DNA of 64,000 bases, taken from positions 124,001-188,000 of the forward strand of contig CABIZD010000003.1 of the NCBI GenBank assembly GCA_902363125.1, in the 5' to 3' direction. This DNA is from Coriobacteriaceae bacterium. Lineage in GTDB: Bacteria > Actinomycetota > Coriobacteriia > Coriobacteriales > Coriobacteriaceae. Positions within the stretch are counted from its first letter, which is position 1, and every line of letters starts with the position of its first letter. The position numbers were made by a program, and so were the translations under genes. Shown here in pieces: positions 25,618 to 34,436 of the stretch. Below the pieces are notes generated by a model. That model was not told the origin of the DNA and made no database searches. It was given only the letters and a program-made list of their open reading frames with translations.

Positions 25618-27341
25618 TGAGGTTTATGAAGCCGTATCGCAGGCTTGTCGCGGTGACGTTGTTGGTGCTGCTAATCGACAACGTTGGCACACTGCTGGTA
25701 CCCACGATGTTGGCGAACATGGTCAACACCGGTATCACCACGGGCGATATCGACTACATTTTGCGCAACGGTCTCTACATGCTTATCGCGACCGGCATGG
25801 CCAGCGGCGGCGCGGTGTTGGGCTGCTATCTTTCGGCGCGCCTGGCCGCCAACGTGGCCTGCGATATCCGCAATGCCGTCTACGACAAGTCGCTCGAGCT
25901 GTCTGCCAGTGACTTTGAGCGCTTTGGCACGGGTTCGATGATCACGCGCTCGCTCAACGACATCAACGTGATTCAGCAGGCGATTCTGCAGACCATTCAG
26001 CTGGTGCTGCCGGTGCCGTTCCTGGCGGTGGCAGGCATCATCTTCGCCTGGCTCATCGATCCGGCCATGGGCATGCTTCTGGGCGTCGTGGTTGCGATCG
26101 TGCTGGTTGCGGCGGTCTTTACGGTTGCCAACGCGGCTCCGATTTTTATGCGCTTGCAGAGCTTTATCGACCGCATGAACGTGGTGCTGCGCGAAAACAT
26201 CGTGGGCGTGCGCGTCATCCGTGCGTTTAACAAGGAGCGTCGTGAGGAACAGCGCCTGGACGAGGTGTTTAGCGACTACGCCGCCAACGCCATCAAAGTC
26301 AACCACCTGTTTGTGGGCCTCGACAGCTCAAGCTTCTTTTTGATGAACATCGCCGAGGTAGCGGTGCTGTGGGTTGGCGGCAACCGCGTGGGCGCCCACG
26401 CCATGCAGATCGCGAGCATCTCGGCGGTGCTGGAGTACGCGCTTCTGATCCTGTTCTTTGTGATGATGGCGCAGATGGTGGTGCTAACGCTGCCACGCGC
26501 CGCGGCATGCCTAAGCCGTGCACAGCAAGTGCTGGAGATTGAGCCGAGCATCGTCGATGGCCAGCGTACGCTTGATGCGGCCGCATCCGACTCAAAGGAC
26601 GGGGCTGATGCGGTTGCCGTGTTCGATCATATGTCGTTTCGCTTTGACGACGCCGACGAGGACACGCTGTGCGATCTGAACTTTTCCTGTCGCCGCGGCC
26701 AGACGACCGCGATTGTGGGCTCGACGGGCTCGGGCAAGTCGACGGTGGCAAAGCTTCTGTTGCGCTTCCACGATGCCACGAAGGGTGCCATTCGCTTGAG
26801 CGGCGTCGATTTGCGCGAGCTTTCGCAAGGTGAGATTCGCGGGCGCATCGCCTACGTGCCGCAGAAGGCGTGGCTGTTCTCGGGCACCGTGGCAAGCAAT
26901 CTGCGCTTTGGCAACGAGGACGCGACCGAGGCGGACATGCTTCATGCGCTGCAGGTTGCCCAGAGCACCTTTGTGCTCGATCAACCGCAGGGGCTCGATA
27001 CCCCGGTTGCCCAGGGCGGTACGAACTTCTCGGGTGGTCAGCGCCAGCGCCTGGCCATTGCTCGCGCGCTCATGAAGCGCGCCGACCTGTATATCTTCGA
27101 CGACAGTTTTTCGGCCCTGGACTTTAAGACCGATGCGGCCCTGCGCCATGCGCTGCAGGACGAGACGCGCGACGCCGCGGTGCTCATCATCGCGCAGCGC
27201 ATCTCGACGATTCTGCACGCCGACCAGATTGTCGTGCTCAAGGATGGCGAGGTCGTGGGCTTGGGCACGCACGAGGAACTTATAGAAACCTGCGAGGTGT
27301 ACCGCGCCATCGCGGAATCGCAAATGAAGGGAGGTGAGTAG
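25605..27341 (+). CDS. ABC exporter half-transporter, degenerate-site subunit
   Basis: 578 residues from a GTG start with GAGGGGGAG upstream, overlapping marR. Six membrane segments in about 1-300, then the nucleotide-binding domain: Walker A GSTGSGKST, signature FSGGQRQR, Walker B LYIFDDS. The residue after the Walker B Asp is Asp rather than the catalytic Glu, so this subunit supplies the non-hydrolysing site of a heterodimer, as in TM287/288 or BmrCD. Its partner is the next gene. Probable multidrug, lipid or peptide efflux. Confidence 0.93.
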   Translation: MRLLMRFMKPYRRLVAVTLLVLLIDNVGTLLVPTMLANMVNTGITTGDIDYILRNGLYMLIATGMASGGAVLGCYLSARLAANVACDIRNAVYDKSLELSASDFERFGTGSMITRSLNDINVIQQAILQTIQLVLPVPFLAVAGIIFAWLIDPAMGMLLGVVVAIVLVAAVFTVANAAPIFMRLQSFIDRMNVVLRENIVGVRVIRAFNKERREEQRLDEVFSDYAANAIKVNHLFVGLDSSSFFLMNIAEVAVLWVGGNRVGAHAMQIASISAVLEYALLILFFVMMAQMVVLTLPRAAACLSRAQQVLEIEPSIVDGQRTLDAAASDSKDGADAVAVFDHMSFRFDDADEDTLCDLNFSCRRGQTTAIVGSTGSGKSTVAKLLLRFHDATKGAIRLSGVDLRELSQGEIRGRIAYVPQKAWLFSGTVASNLRFGNEDATEADMLHALQVAQSTFVLDQPQGLDTPVAQGGTNFSGGQRQRLAIARALMKRADLYIFDDSFSALDFKTDAALRHALQDETRDAAVLIIAQRISTILHADQIVVLKDGEVVGLGTHEELIETCEVYRAIAESQMKGGE

Positions 27342-27342
27342 C

Positions 27343-29355
27343 ATGACCGGGGAGCTCAAGAAACGCAGCGACGCTATCGATGCCGTCGTTGTGGACGCGG
27401 TCGAAGCGGTCGAGCAGGCTGCCGCGTCGACCGAGCTGGATGATGCCGCCAGGGCCGCGGCCGAGCGTGAGGCTCGCCGCCAAGCGCTGTACGAGGAAAA
27501 CGAGCGTGCCGAGGACGAGCGTGCCCGCGCGGAAGCAGAGCGCATGCGCGATGTGGACGACGAGGATGAGGACGAGAAACCCCGCGATACCTGGGCGACG
27601 GTGCGCCGCTTGTGGGGCGAGGCCGCCGGCGACCATTGGCGCTTCTACATCGTGTTTGCGAGCATCGTGTTCTACGTCATCTTTAACACCGCCGCGCCGG
27701 CATATAGCGCCCATGTTATCGACGAGCTGTGGGGCCATATACAGGTGGCGTTTGCCAGCGGAACCACCTTCAGCATCACCTGGGACCAATGCGGCAAGAC
27801 CATCTTTGTCTACTTCTTGATCTGGACGGCTGCCGGGTCGTTCTATGCGTTGCAGAGCTTTTTGATGTCGAGTGTGGCCGAGCGACTCAACCTGCGTCTG
27901 CGCAACCGCATCGCGCAAAAGCTCAGCCGCCTGCCGCTCGCCTACTTTGACGCGCATCGCCCCGGTGAGGTGGTCAGCCGTGCGACCAACGACTTGGACA
28001 AGATGTCCGAGAGTATGCAGCGCGGATTGCTGCAGCTGCTGGTATCGATCGGTACCGTGACGGGTGCCATCATCATGATGTTCGTCTATAGCGTCAAGCT
28101 CACGTTGGTCTTTTTGGGCTTTACGGCGGTATCGCTGCTGGTGACCAAGGTGGTTTCGCGCCGTACGCATGATGTGACGGGCGAGCGTCAGGAGTGGGTG
28201 TCCAAAATCACGAGCGCGGTCGAGGAAGGCTATTCGGGCCGTTTGGTGATTCGCGCATTCAATCGCGAGCACCAGAGCTCTGCCGAGGTGCACGAGGCCT
28301 CGGGCGAGCTGGCCCGCGTGAGCACCAAGGCCGACTTTATGATCAACGCCGTCGGACCCGCGGTTCGCTTTATTGGTCGCCTGGCGCAGATCGTGATTGC
28401 GCTCGTGGGCTGCAGCATGCTGGTCGCCGGTCACATGACCGTCGGCGTGTTCCAGGCGTTCTTCCAGTTTATCTACGAGGCGTCCGAACCCATGACGCAG
28501 CTGTCGTTCACTTTCAACTCGCTGCAGGGCGCGCTGGCGAGTGCGGAGCGCGTGTTCGACCTGCTCGATGAGCCCGAGATGGAGGCCGATCCGCAGCCGA
28601 GCGAGGCTGCCAATCTGCCGGGTCGCGTGGAGGGCCGCGTCGCTTTTGAGCATGTGCGCTTTGGCTACACGCCCGAAAAGCCGCTCATGCGCGACGTGTC
28701 GTTTACCGCCGAACCGGGTCAGAAGATTGCGGTGGTGGGAACCACGGGTGCGGGTAAGACCACGCTCATCAACCTGCTCATGCGCTTCTACGAGATTGAC
28801 GGCGGCCGCATTACGCTCGACGGTGTGGATACGCGCCTCATGAACCGCGGTGAGCTACGTCAGCAGTTTGGCATGGTGCTGCAGGACGCCTGGCTGTTCG
28901 ACGGCACGATTGCCGAAAACATCGCCTACGGCTGCCCCGAGGCAACGCGCGACGAGATCGTGGCTGCCGCCCGCGCCGCGCAGGTCGACTTCTTTGTGCG
29001 CACCATGCCGCAGGGCTACGACACGCGCGTGGCCAATGATGCCGAAAGCATCAGCCAAGGCCAGCGTCAGCTGCTGACCATTGCGCGCGTGCTGCTCAAC
29101 AACCCGGCGATTCTCATTCTGGATGAGGCGACCTCAAGCGTGGATACGCGCACCGAGCTTGCCATCGGCCGTGCCATGGACGCGCTCATGCATGGGCGCA
29201 CAAGCTTTGTGATCGCGCATCGCCTGTCGACGATCGTGGACGCCGACCTGATCTTGGTCATGGATCACGGCAACATTATCGAGCAAGGCACGCATAAGGA
29301 ACTGCTGGCTGCCGAGGGTGCTTACGCCGACCTCTATCTGAGTCAGTTCGCATAG
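27343..29355 (+). CDS. ABC exporter half-transporter, catalytic-site subunit
   Basis: 670 residues; ATG 27343 is 8 bases after GGGAGG, 2 bases past the previous stop. An unusual charged N-terminal extension (about 80 residues, rich in Ala/Glu/Arg/Asp) precedes the membrane domain. The NBD has Walker A GTTGAGKTT, Walker B AILILDEATSS with the catalytic Glu, and a variant signature ISQGQRQ. That is the mirror image of its partner, as expected for a heterodimeric exporter. Confidence 0.93.
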   Translation: MTGELKKRSDAIDAVVVDAVEAVEQAAASTELDDAARAAAEREARRQALYEENERAEDERARAEAERMRDVDDEDEDEKPRDTWATVRRLWGEAAGDHWRFYIVFASIVFYVIFNTAAPAYSAHVIDELWGHIQVAFASGTTFSITWDQCGKTIFVYFLIWTAAGSFYALQSFLMSSVAERLNLRLRNRIAQKLSRLPLAYFDAHRPGEVVSRATNDLDKMSESMQRGLLQLLVSIGTVTGAIIMMFVYSVKLTLVFLGFTAVSLLVTKVVSRRTHDVTGERQEWVSKITSAVEEGYSGRLVIRAFNREHQSSAEVHEASGELARVSTKADFMINAVGPAVRFIGRLAQIVIALVGCSMLVAGHMTVGVFQAFFQFIYEASEPMTQLSFTFNSLQGALASAERVFDLLDEPEMEADPQPSEAANLPGRVEGRVAFEHVRFGYTPEKPLMRDVSFTAEPGQKIAVVGTTGAGKTTLINLLMRFYEIDGGRITLDGVDTRLMNRGELRQQFGMVLQDAWLFDGTIAENIAYGCPEATRDEIVAAARAAQVDFFVRTMPQGYDTRVANDAESISQGQRQLLTIARVLLNNPAILILDEATSSVDTRTELAIGRAMDALMHGRTSFVIAHRLSTIVDADLILVMDHGNIIEQGTHKELLAAEGAYADLYLSQFA

Positions 29356-29385
29356 TGTGACAAAGGGATAGTCCCGCATGTCACA
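29356..29385 (+). repeat. REP-like repeat, TGTGACA family, copy 1
   Basis: TGTGACAAAGGGATAGTCCC then a TGTCACA end; flanks the ABC operon stop codon. The second copy is at 60183-60215. Confidence 0.7.
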
Positions 29386-29393
29386 TCAAAAAG

Positions 29394-29434
29394 AAAGGCG
29401 CGCCGGGGATGGATTCCCTGGCGCGCCTTTTGCG
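29394..29434. terminator. Bidirectional terminator between ABC operon and cysE
   Basis: AAAGGCGCGCC / GGCGCGCCTTT perfect stem between convergent genes, U-rich on both strands. Confidence 0.85.
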
Positions 29435-29468
29435 TCGGTGCCGATGTTGTTTTGTGCCGCTCGCGTTC

Positions 29469-30173
29469 CTAGTGCTCGTCCACGAGCTTGGCGACGAGGG
29501 CCTTGAGCTCGGCCACCTCTCGCTCGAGTTCCTTGACGCGGCGGGCATTCTCGGTGATGCCCTGGCGGTTGAGGGCGCTCTGCTCGGCGGCGTCATCGGG
29601 CATGTACTCGCGATGCTGCTTGGCGTCAAAGCTCTCCTCGAACACGCGGCAGCCGTTGCGCTTGATGATGCGCCCGGGCACGCCCACGACGGTACAGTTA
29701 TCGGGTACGTCTTTGACGACGACCGAGTTGCCGCCGATCTTGACGTTGTTGCCGATGCGGATGTTGCCGAGCACCTTGGCGCCTGTGCCCACAGTGACGT
29801 TGTTGCCCAGGGTGGGGTGGCGCTTACCGGTCTCGTTGCCGGTACCGCCGAGCGTGACGCCCTGGTAGAGCACGCAGCTGTCGCCCACAATGGTGGTCTC
29901 GCCGATGACGACGCCCATGGCGTGGTCGATAAAGAAATGTTTGCCGATCTGCGCGGCGGGATGAATCTCGACGCCGGTGATGTGGCGGGTGATTTGCGAG
30001 AGCACACGGGCGAGCGAGCGATGGCCGTGCTCCCACAGCCAGTGCTCGGGCACGTGGTTCCACTTGGCGTGCAGGCCAGGATAGGAAAGGAAAATGACCA
30101 GACCGTTTTGCGCGGCGGGGTCCTGCGCTTGGACGGTCTTGATGTCCTCGCGAATGGTATTGATAAAGCTCAC
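29469..30173 (-). CDS. cysE: Serine O-acetyltransferase
   Basis: 234 residues from GTG 30173 (GGGAGGG upstream); the frame extends to 30248 without a better site. The left-handed beta-helix of hexapeptide repeats spans about 95-185 ([53 protein letters not shown]). Makes O-acetylserine from serine and acetyl-CoA, the committed step to cysteine. It is the short bacterial form with a brief N-terminal helical domain; the C-terminus ([19 protein letters not shown]) is a coiled coil not present in E. coli CysE. No cysK beside it. Confidence 0.95.
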   Translation of the reverse strand: MSFINTIREDIKTVQAQDPAAQNGLVIFLSYPGLHAKWNHVPEHWLWEHGHRSLARVLSQITRHITGVEIHPAAQIGKHFFIDHAMGVVIGETTIVGDSCVLYQGVTLGGTGNETGKRHPTLGNNVTVGTGAKVLGNIRIGNNVKIGGNSVVVKDVPDNCTVVGVPGRIIKRNGCRVFEESFDAKQHREYMPDDAAEQSALNRQGITENARRVKELEREVAELKALVAKLVDEH

Positions 30174-30396
30174 CGGCCGCCCTCCCTTAGCGCCATGGCA
30201 ATGCGATTCAATAAAGTATAGCGATTCGCTAGGGATTAGGTAGAACAATCTTGGCAGCTTTGCACGACAGGTGTCAGTTATGCAAACTTGCTGGTAATGG
30301 AGTCATGCTTTTGTGGGGTTGCGCACGAGGGGGCGCCGCAACCGTATACTGGTCAACTTGGACGTATCCGCGCCCACAACTGAGAGGTTTTACTTC

Positions 30397-31044
30397 ATGG
30401 GTTTCATCAATTTTATCGCCGAGCTGCTTAAGGACCCGCGCACCGCGATCGCCAGCTGGATCGCCGCCGGCCCGCTTATGGCCTACGGCTGCGTGTTCCT
30501 GATCATCTTTATCGAGACGGGCGTGGTGTTCTTCCCGTTCCTTCCCGGTGATTCGCTGCTGTTTGCTTCGGGTTTCTTTGCCCACAACGGTGGCTTTAAC
30601 ATCGTGGCGCTTCTGGCCGTCGCATGGGCGGCTGCCATTTTGGGCGATCAGTGCAACTTTATGATCGGCCATTTCTTTGGCAAAAAGATCATTGCCTCGG
30701 GCAAGGTCAAGGCCATGACGCCCGAGCGCATCAAAAAGTCCGAGGACTTCTTGGACAAGTGGGGCCACCTGGCCATCTTCCTGGGCCGCTTCTTTCCGTT
30801 TATCCGCACCTTTGTGCCCTTCATCGCTGGCATGGGCGGCATGCACTGGCGCAACTTTGTCATCTTTAACGTGCTGGGCGGCATTACCTGGTCGACGGTC
30901 TTTACGCTGCTGGGCTACTTCTTTGGCGGCATTCCCTTTGTGCAGGAGCACTTTGAGCTGCTAATCGTTGGCATCGTTGCCGTGTCGATTATCCCGACCG
31001 TGGTCGGTCTGGTTAAGGCTAAGCTGGGCAAAAAGAACGCGTAG
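30397..31044 (+). CDS. DedA-family membrane protein
   Basis: 215 residues from ATG 30397 (TGAGAGG upstream). Several membrane segments, with FLPGDSLLFASGFFA and the conserved GRFFPFIRTFVPFIAGMGG motif of the DedA/VTT family. These proteins are linked to lipid-carrier (C55-P) or phospholipid translocation and envelope integrity. A TATACT -10-like box lies near 30343. Own terminator downstream. Confidence 0.92.
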   Translation: MGFINFIAELLKDPRTAIASWIAAGPLMAYGCVFLIIFIETGVVFFPFLPGDSLLFASGFFAHNGGFNIVALLAVAWAAAILGDQCNFMIGHFFGKKIIASGKVKAMTPERIKKSEDFLDKWGHLAIFLGRFFPFIRTFVPFIAGMGGMHWRNFVIFNVLGGITWSTVFTLLGYFFGGIPFVQEHFELLIVGIVAVSIIPTVVGLVKAKLGKKNA

Positions 31045-31073
31045 CTCGAGCCAGCGCGCAAACCGTGCCATTG

Positions 31074-31107
31074 AGGCCCGTCACCGCTTACGGTGGCGGG
31101 CCTTTTT
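31074..31107 (+). terminator. Terminator of the DedA gene
   Basis: AGGCCCGTCACCG / CGGTGGCGGGCCT stem with a CTTA loop and T5. Confidence 0.92.
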
Positions 31108-31332
31108 GCTTCGGTCAAATGAAAATACTTTACTTAGTTAAAGAAAAGCGTTTTATCCGACGCGTGCGGGGAGTACAATCTCGAGCATGCGAATCGACGT
31201 GCCATTGGCTTTGATGTCGCCCGCGTGTCCCGTCCGGCTCTACGCTCCGGGCGTGCGACGTTGCGACGCGGTCGGCCTCGGTCCTTGCGTGCGGGTTCGC
31301 GAGTATGCAACTGTGTATGTAAGGAGCGGCAT

Positions 31333-32385
31333 ATGACTGTCGAGAAGAAGGATATCGATTGGGGTAGCCTCGGCTTTGGCTACATGAAGACCGATTACAG
31401 CTACGAGGCCCATTGGAAGGATGGCGAGTGGGACGAGGGCGGCCTGACCACCGACCACACCCTGCATGTCTCCGAGTGCGGTGGCATCTTCCATTACTGC
31501 CAGGAGGTCTTTGAGGGCCTGAAGGCCTACACCGCCGAGGACGGCAGCATCGTTTGCTTCCGTCCCGACATGAACGCCGAGCGTATGTACAACTCTGCGC
31601 AGCGCCTCGAGATGCCCCCGTTCCCCAAGGACAAGTTCGTTGAGGCCGTCAAGCAGGTCGTTTCTGCCAACGCCGCCTGGGTTCCGCCCTTCGGTTCCGG
31701 CGCGACCCTGTACGTGCGTCCGTTTATGATCGGCTCCGGTGACGTGATCGGCGTGGCTCCCGCTCCTGAGTACACGTTCCGCATTCTCGTGACCCCGGTC
31801 GGTCCGTACTTTAAGGGTGGCCTTAAGCCCGTCAAGCTGCGCGTTTCCGAGTATGACCGTGCGGCACCGCACGGCACCGGCAACATCAAGGCCGGCCTCA
31901 ACTACGCCATGTCCCTCAAGCCCACGATGGAGGCCCATCGCGAGGGCTATGCCGAGAACCTGTATCTCGACTCCGAGTCCCGCACCTATGTCGAGGAGAC
32001 CGGTGGCGCCAACGTCCTGTTCGTGAAGGAGGACGGCACGCTCGTCGTTCCGCAGTCGCACACCGACTCCATTCTGCCCTCCATCACCCGCCGTTCGCTC
32101 GTTCAGGTCGCCAAGGACCTGGGCATGACCGTCGACCAGCGTCCCGTCGAGTGGGCTGAGGTCAAGGCCGGTACCTTTGTCGAGTGCGGCCTGTGCGGCA
32201 CCGCTGCCGTCATCTCCCCGGTTGGCGAGATTGACAACAAGGTCTACGGCGCCGACGAGACCGTGACCTTCCCGGCCGGCTACACCGAGATCGGCCCTGT
32301 GATGAAGAAGCTCCGCGAGACCCTGACTGGTATCCAGTCTGGTGCTGTTGAAGATAAGCACAACTGGGTCTATACCGTGGCGTAA
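31333..32385 (+). CDS. ilvE: Branched-chain amino-acid aminotransferase
   Basis: 350 residues from ATG 31333 (AAGGAGCGGC upstream). The PLP lysine is in HGTGNIKAGLNYAMSL. EVFEGLKAY, YLDSESRTYVEETGG and the C-terminal CGLCGTAAVISPVGEI fit the fold-type IV BCAT of the longer (about 350-residue) class. It interconverts Val, Leu and Ile with their 2-oxo acids, using glutamate. The 180-base leader contains GC-rich stems but no attenuator or T-box that I can recognise. Confidence 0.96.
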   Translation: MTVEKKDIDWGSLGFGYMKTDYSYEAHWKDGEWDEGGLTTDHTLHVSECGGIFHYCQEVFEGLKAYTAEDGSIVCFRPDMNAERMYNSAQRLEMPPFPKDKFVEAVKQVVSANAAWVPPFGSGATLYVRPFMIGSGDVIGVAPAPEYTFRILVTPVGPYFKGGLKPVKLRVSEYDRAAPHGTGNIKAGLNYAMSLKPTMEAHREGYAENLYLDSESRTYVEETGGANVLFVKEDGTLVVPQSHTDSILPSITRRSLVQVAKDLGMTVDQRPVEWAEVKAGTFVECGLCGTAAVISPVGEIDNKVYGADETVTFPAGYTEIGPVMKKLRETLTGIQSGAVEDKHNWVYTVA

Positions 32386-32401
32386 GCTGCCATAGCTGTT
32401 C

Positions 32402-32526
32402 GGCCCGAGGGCAACCTTCCTTTCCGGCGCGTCCTCGGACATGAAAGAACCTCCGCTGCGCACTTCGTGCGGCGGAGGTTCTTTCGTCCTGCGGAGTGCG
32501 CCGGAAAGGAAGGTTGCCCTCGGGCC
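32402..32526. repeat. Large nested palindrome, copy A
   Basis: Perfect 29-bp arms at 32402-32430 and 32498-32526. Inside the 67-base spacer is a second perfect stem (32443-32456 with 32472-32485, 14 bp) capped by GCAC-TTC-GTGC. It lies between the convergent ilvE and lemA genes. The outer arm begins GGCCCGAGGGCAACC. Confidence 0.9.
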
Positions 32527-32580
32527 TGCGTTACCTCGGCGCTGCCGTTACGGGCAATATAGATCTGAATTAAAGATGGC

Positions 32581-32610
32581 GCGCGGCCTTTTAGGCCGCG
32601 CTTTTGTTTT
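32581..32610 (+). terminator. Terminator downstream of ilvE and the nested palindrome
   Basis: GCGCGGCC / GGCCGCGC stem with TTTTA-type loop, followed by TTTTGTTTT. Confidence 0.85.
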
Positions 32611-32639
32611 GGTTCGCGCCATGTGGGGGTGGTGGCGAC

Positions 32640-32840
32640 GTGCATTTTTGCGAGTATTCTGCAATCGAAGGCCCCTGCATACCGACGTTCGGGCAAAAAT
32701 CCGTGCTCGTCGATGCTTTTCGCGAATAATAGGCGGGGTTATGGGCCGACAGCGGGTGATTTGCAGGGATATTCGCGGTCTTTGGCCTTTGTCGTGGCGC
32801 CCGATGCTCTTGGTTATGTTGAATACTCCCAAAAATGCAC
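32640..32840. mobile_element. Possible MITE-like element (201 bp, 20-bp inverted ends)
   Basis: GTGCATTTTTGCGAGTATTC at 32640-32659 is matched, with one mismatch, by the inverted sequence at 32821-32840; homology continues weakly outward (GCG.C). The inside has no open frame of note and contains partial internal copies of GCAAAAAT. No target-site duplication is obvious. It could equally be a folded regulatory RNA or a control region; nothing else is seen in this stretch. Confidence 0.4.
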
Positions 32841-32871
32841 GGCGCTTAGAGGGGGACCTACGCGAAAAAGG

Positions 32872-32910
32872 AAACCGCCCCGTCGAAGTATGCATTCGAC
32901 GGGGCGGTTT
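32872..32910 (-). terminator. lemA terminator
   Basis: A perfect 16-bp stem (AAACCGCCCCGTCGAA / TTCGACGGGGCGGTTT) with a 7-base loop, downstream of lemA on the minus strand. Confidence 0.9.
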
Positions 32911-32944
32911 ATGCATATACCCGATTAAGACTCGGCCGTGATTG

Positions 32945-33496
32945 TTAGAACTTGACGGTCGGGGCCTGGCGGGCGGCTTCGGCGGCCTCGAAGCCCTGGC
33001 GCTCCTTAAACTGGAAGATGCCGGCAAAGATGACAGCCGGGAACGTCTGAATGGCGTTGTTGTAGCTGAGCACGCAATCGTTGTAGCTCTGGCGTGCATA
33101 GCTAATCTTATTCTCGGTATCCTCGAGCGATGCCTGCAGCTGCGTAAAGTTGGTGTTTGCCTTAAGATCGGGGTAGGCCTCGGCCACGGCGAAGAGCTGG
33201 CGCAGCGCACCGGTCAGCACGTTGTCGGCTTCCATCTTGGCCTCGGGCGTGGTGGCCTTGACGGCGGTGTTACGCGCGCTGATCACGGCGGAGAGCGTCT
33301 CCTGCTCGTGCTTGGCGTAGCCCTTGACGGTCTCGACCAGGTTGGGGATCAGGTCGTTGCGACGCTGCAGCTGCGTATCGATGTTCTGCCAGGCGTTATC
33401 GATGCGGTTACGCTTGGTGACCATGTTGTTGTAGATGCCGGCGATGGCGCAGACAATCACAATGACAACAACGATGCCGATGATGACGGTAATCAT
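32945..33496 (-). CDS. LemA family protein
   Basis: 183 residues. One N-terminal membrane segment (IIGIVVVIVIVCAIAGIY), then the helical LemA domain with RNRIDNAWQNIDTQLQRRND and LIPNLVETVKGYAKHE. Members are membrane-anchored helical-bundle proteins of unknown exact role. No htpX or TPM-domain partner, common elsewhere, is beside it. GGAGACATC precedes the ATG. Confidence 0.95.
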   Translation of the reverse strand: MITVIIGIVVVIVIVCAIAGIYNNMVTKRNRIDNAWQNIDTQLQRRNDLIPNLVETVKGYAKHEQETLSAVISARNTAVKATTPEAKMEADNVLTGALRQLFAVAEAYPDLKANTNFTQLQASLEDTENKISYARQSYNDCVLSYNNAIQTFPAVIFAGIFQFKERQGFEAAEAARQAPTVKF

Positions 33497-33695
33497 GATG
33501 TCTCCGTTTCGAATGGCCGCGGCGGCATGCGCCAGCTGCCGTTGGTATAACGCTACTAGTATACCCGCAACGTTTTGCCGTGCCGAACTTTCCGGTAAGC
33601 GTTATGTTTTCGGTGGGGTTGGCACTGGGGCAAAACGCGCGAGGTACAGGTGTAAGATATGCGACAGATTGACGAGTGTTGTCTTTGCCCTGAGG

Positions 33696-34292
33696 ATGGC
33701 GATACCAGTGGACCTTCGCATCAAGAAAACCTACCGTGCCCTGTTTGATGCCTTTACCGAGCTTCTCGAGGAGCATCGTTTTGAGGACCTGACGGTTGCC
33801 ATGCTGTGCGACCGCGCCATGATTCGCCGCACGACGTTCTACAAGCACTTTCGCGACAAGAACGATTACTTTGCCTTTTATATCGATGAGCTCATGTCGG
33901 GCTTGCCGCAAAAACAGCCCGATGAGGCCGGCGCAGTGTCTGCCGAGGACGTGCGCGCGCTTCGACATGCGATTTTGGACGATGCCATGGATTTGATTCT
34001 GGCGCATGAGCAGCTCATGGATAACATTTTGGCGAGCAGCATGTCGGGCATGTTGACCAACGTTATTTGCGACCGCATTGCTCGCTCCATCCGTGAGCGT
34101 GTGATGAACGTGCTTGCCGAGGATGCCCTGGCTCCTGTGTCACTCGAGACGACGTCTGAGTTTGTCGCCGGCGGTATTATTCGACTTTTCACGATATGGT
34201 GGGAATCGGGCCACGATCTTGAGCGTCGACCCGAGATGGCCGACGTGGTCGATGCGCTGTTTGAGCGGACCATGACGCCGGTGCATCACTAA
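33696..34292 (+). CDS. TetR-family regulator
   Basis: 198 residues. N-terminal TetR helix-turn-helix: FEDLTVAMLCDRAMIRRTTFYKHFRDKNDYF (given as two motifs, DLTVAMLCDRA and RRTTFYKHF). The C-terminal part is a variable ligand domain of the TetR_C_7-like type. The start is uncertain: ATG 33696 has GAGG immediately before it, while GTG 33708 has the same site at a long spacing. Stands alone, followed four bases on by a tRNA gene on the other strand. Confidence 0.87.
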   Translation: MAIPVDLRIKKTYRALFDAFTELLEEHRFEDLTVAMLCDRAMIRRTTFYKHFRDKNDYFAFYIDELMSGLPQKQPDEAGAVSAEDVRALRHAILDDAMDLILAHEQLMDNILASSMSGMLTNVICDRIARSIRERVMNVLAEDALAPVSLETTSEFVAGGIIRLFTIWWESGHDLERRPEMADVVDALFERTMTPVHH

Positions 34293-34295
34293 AAG

Positions 34296-34385
34296 TGGCG
34301 GAGAGAGGGGGATTCGAACCCCCGGAACGCTCTCGCGCTCAACGGTTTTCAAGACCGCCGCATTCAACCGCTCTGCCATCTCTCC
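34296..34385 (-). tRNA. tRNA-Ser (anticodon UGA)
   Basis: 90 nt including an encoded CCA. Acceptor stem GGAGAGA / TCTCTCC, anticodon loop CTTGAAA, a long variable arm (GAGCGCGAGAGCGTT region) as in class II tRNAs, T-arm GGGGGTTCGAATCCCCC. Reads UCA and wobble serine codons. It lies between the TetR gene and the tadA fusion gene, transcribed against both. Confidence 0.96.
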
Positions 34386-34436
34386 GTGAGTCGTAATGAT
34401 AGCATCGTTTTGAATTTGCAACAGGGAAGGCGAACG

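Noticed and set aside
31108..31332. Leader-peptide attenuator or T-box before ilvE
   Set aside because: No Val/Leu/Ile codon run and no T-box sequence is visible, only GC-rich stems.
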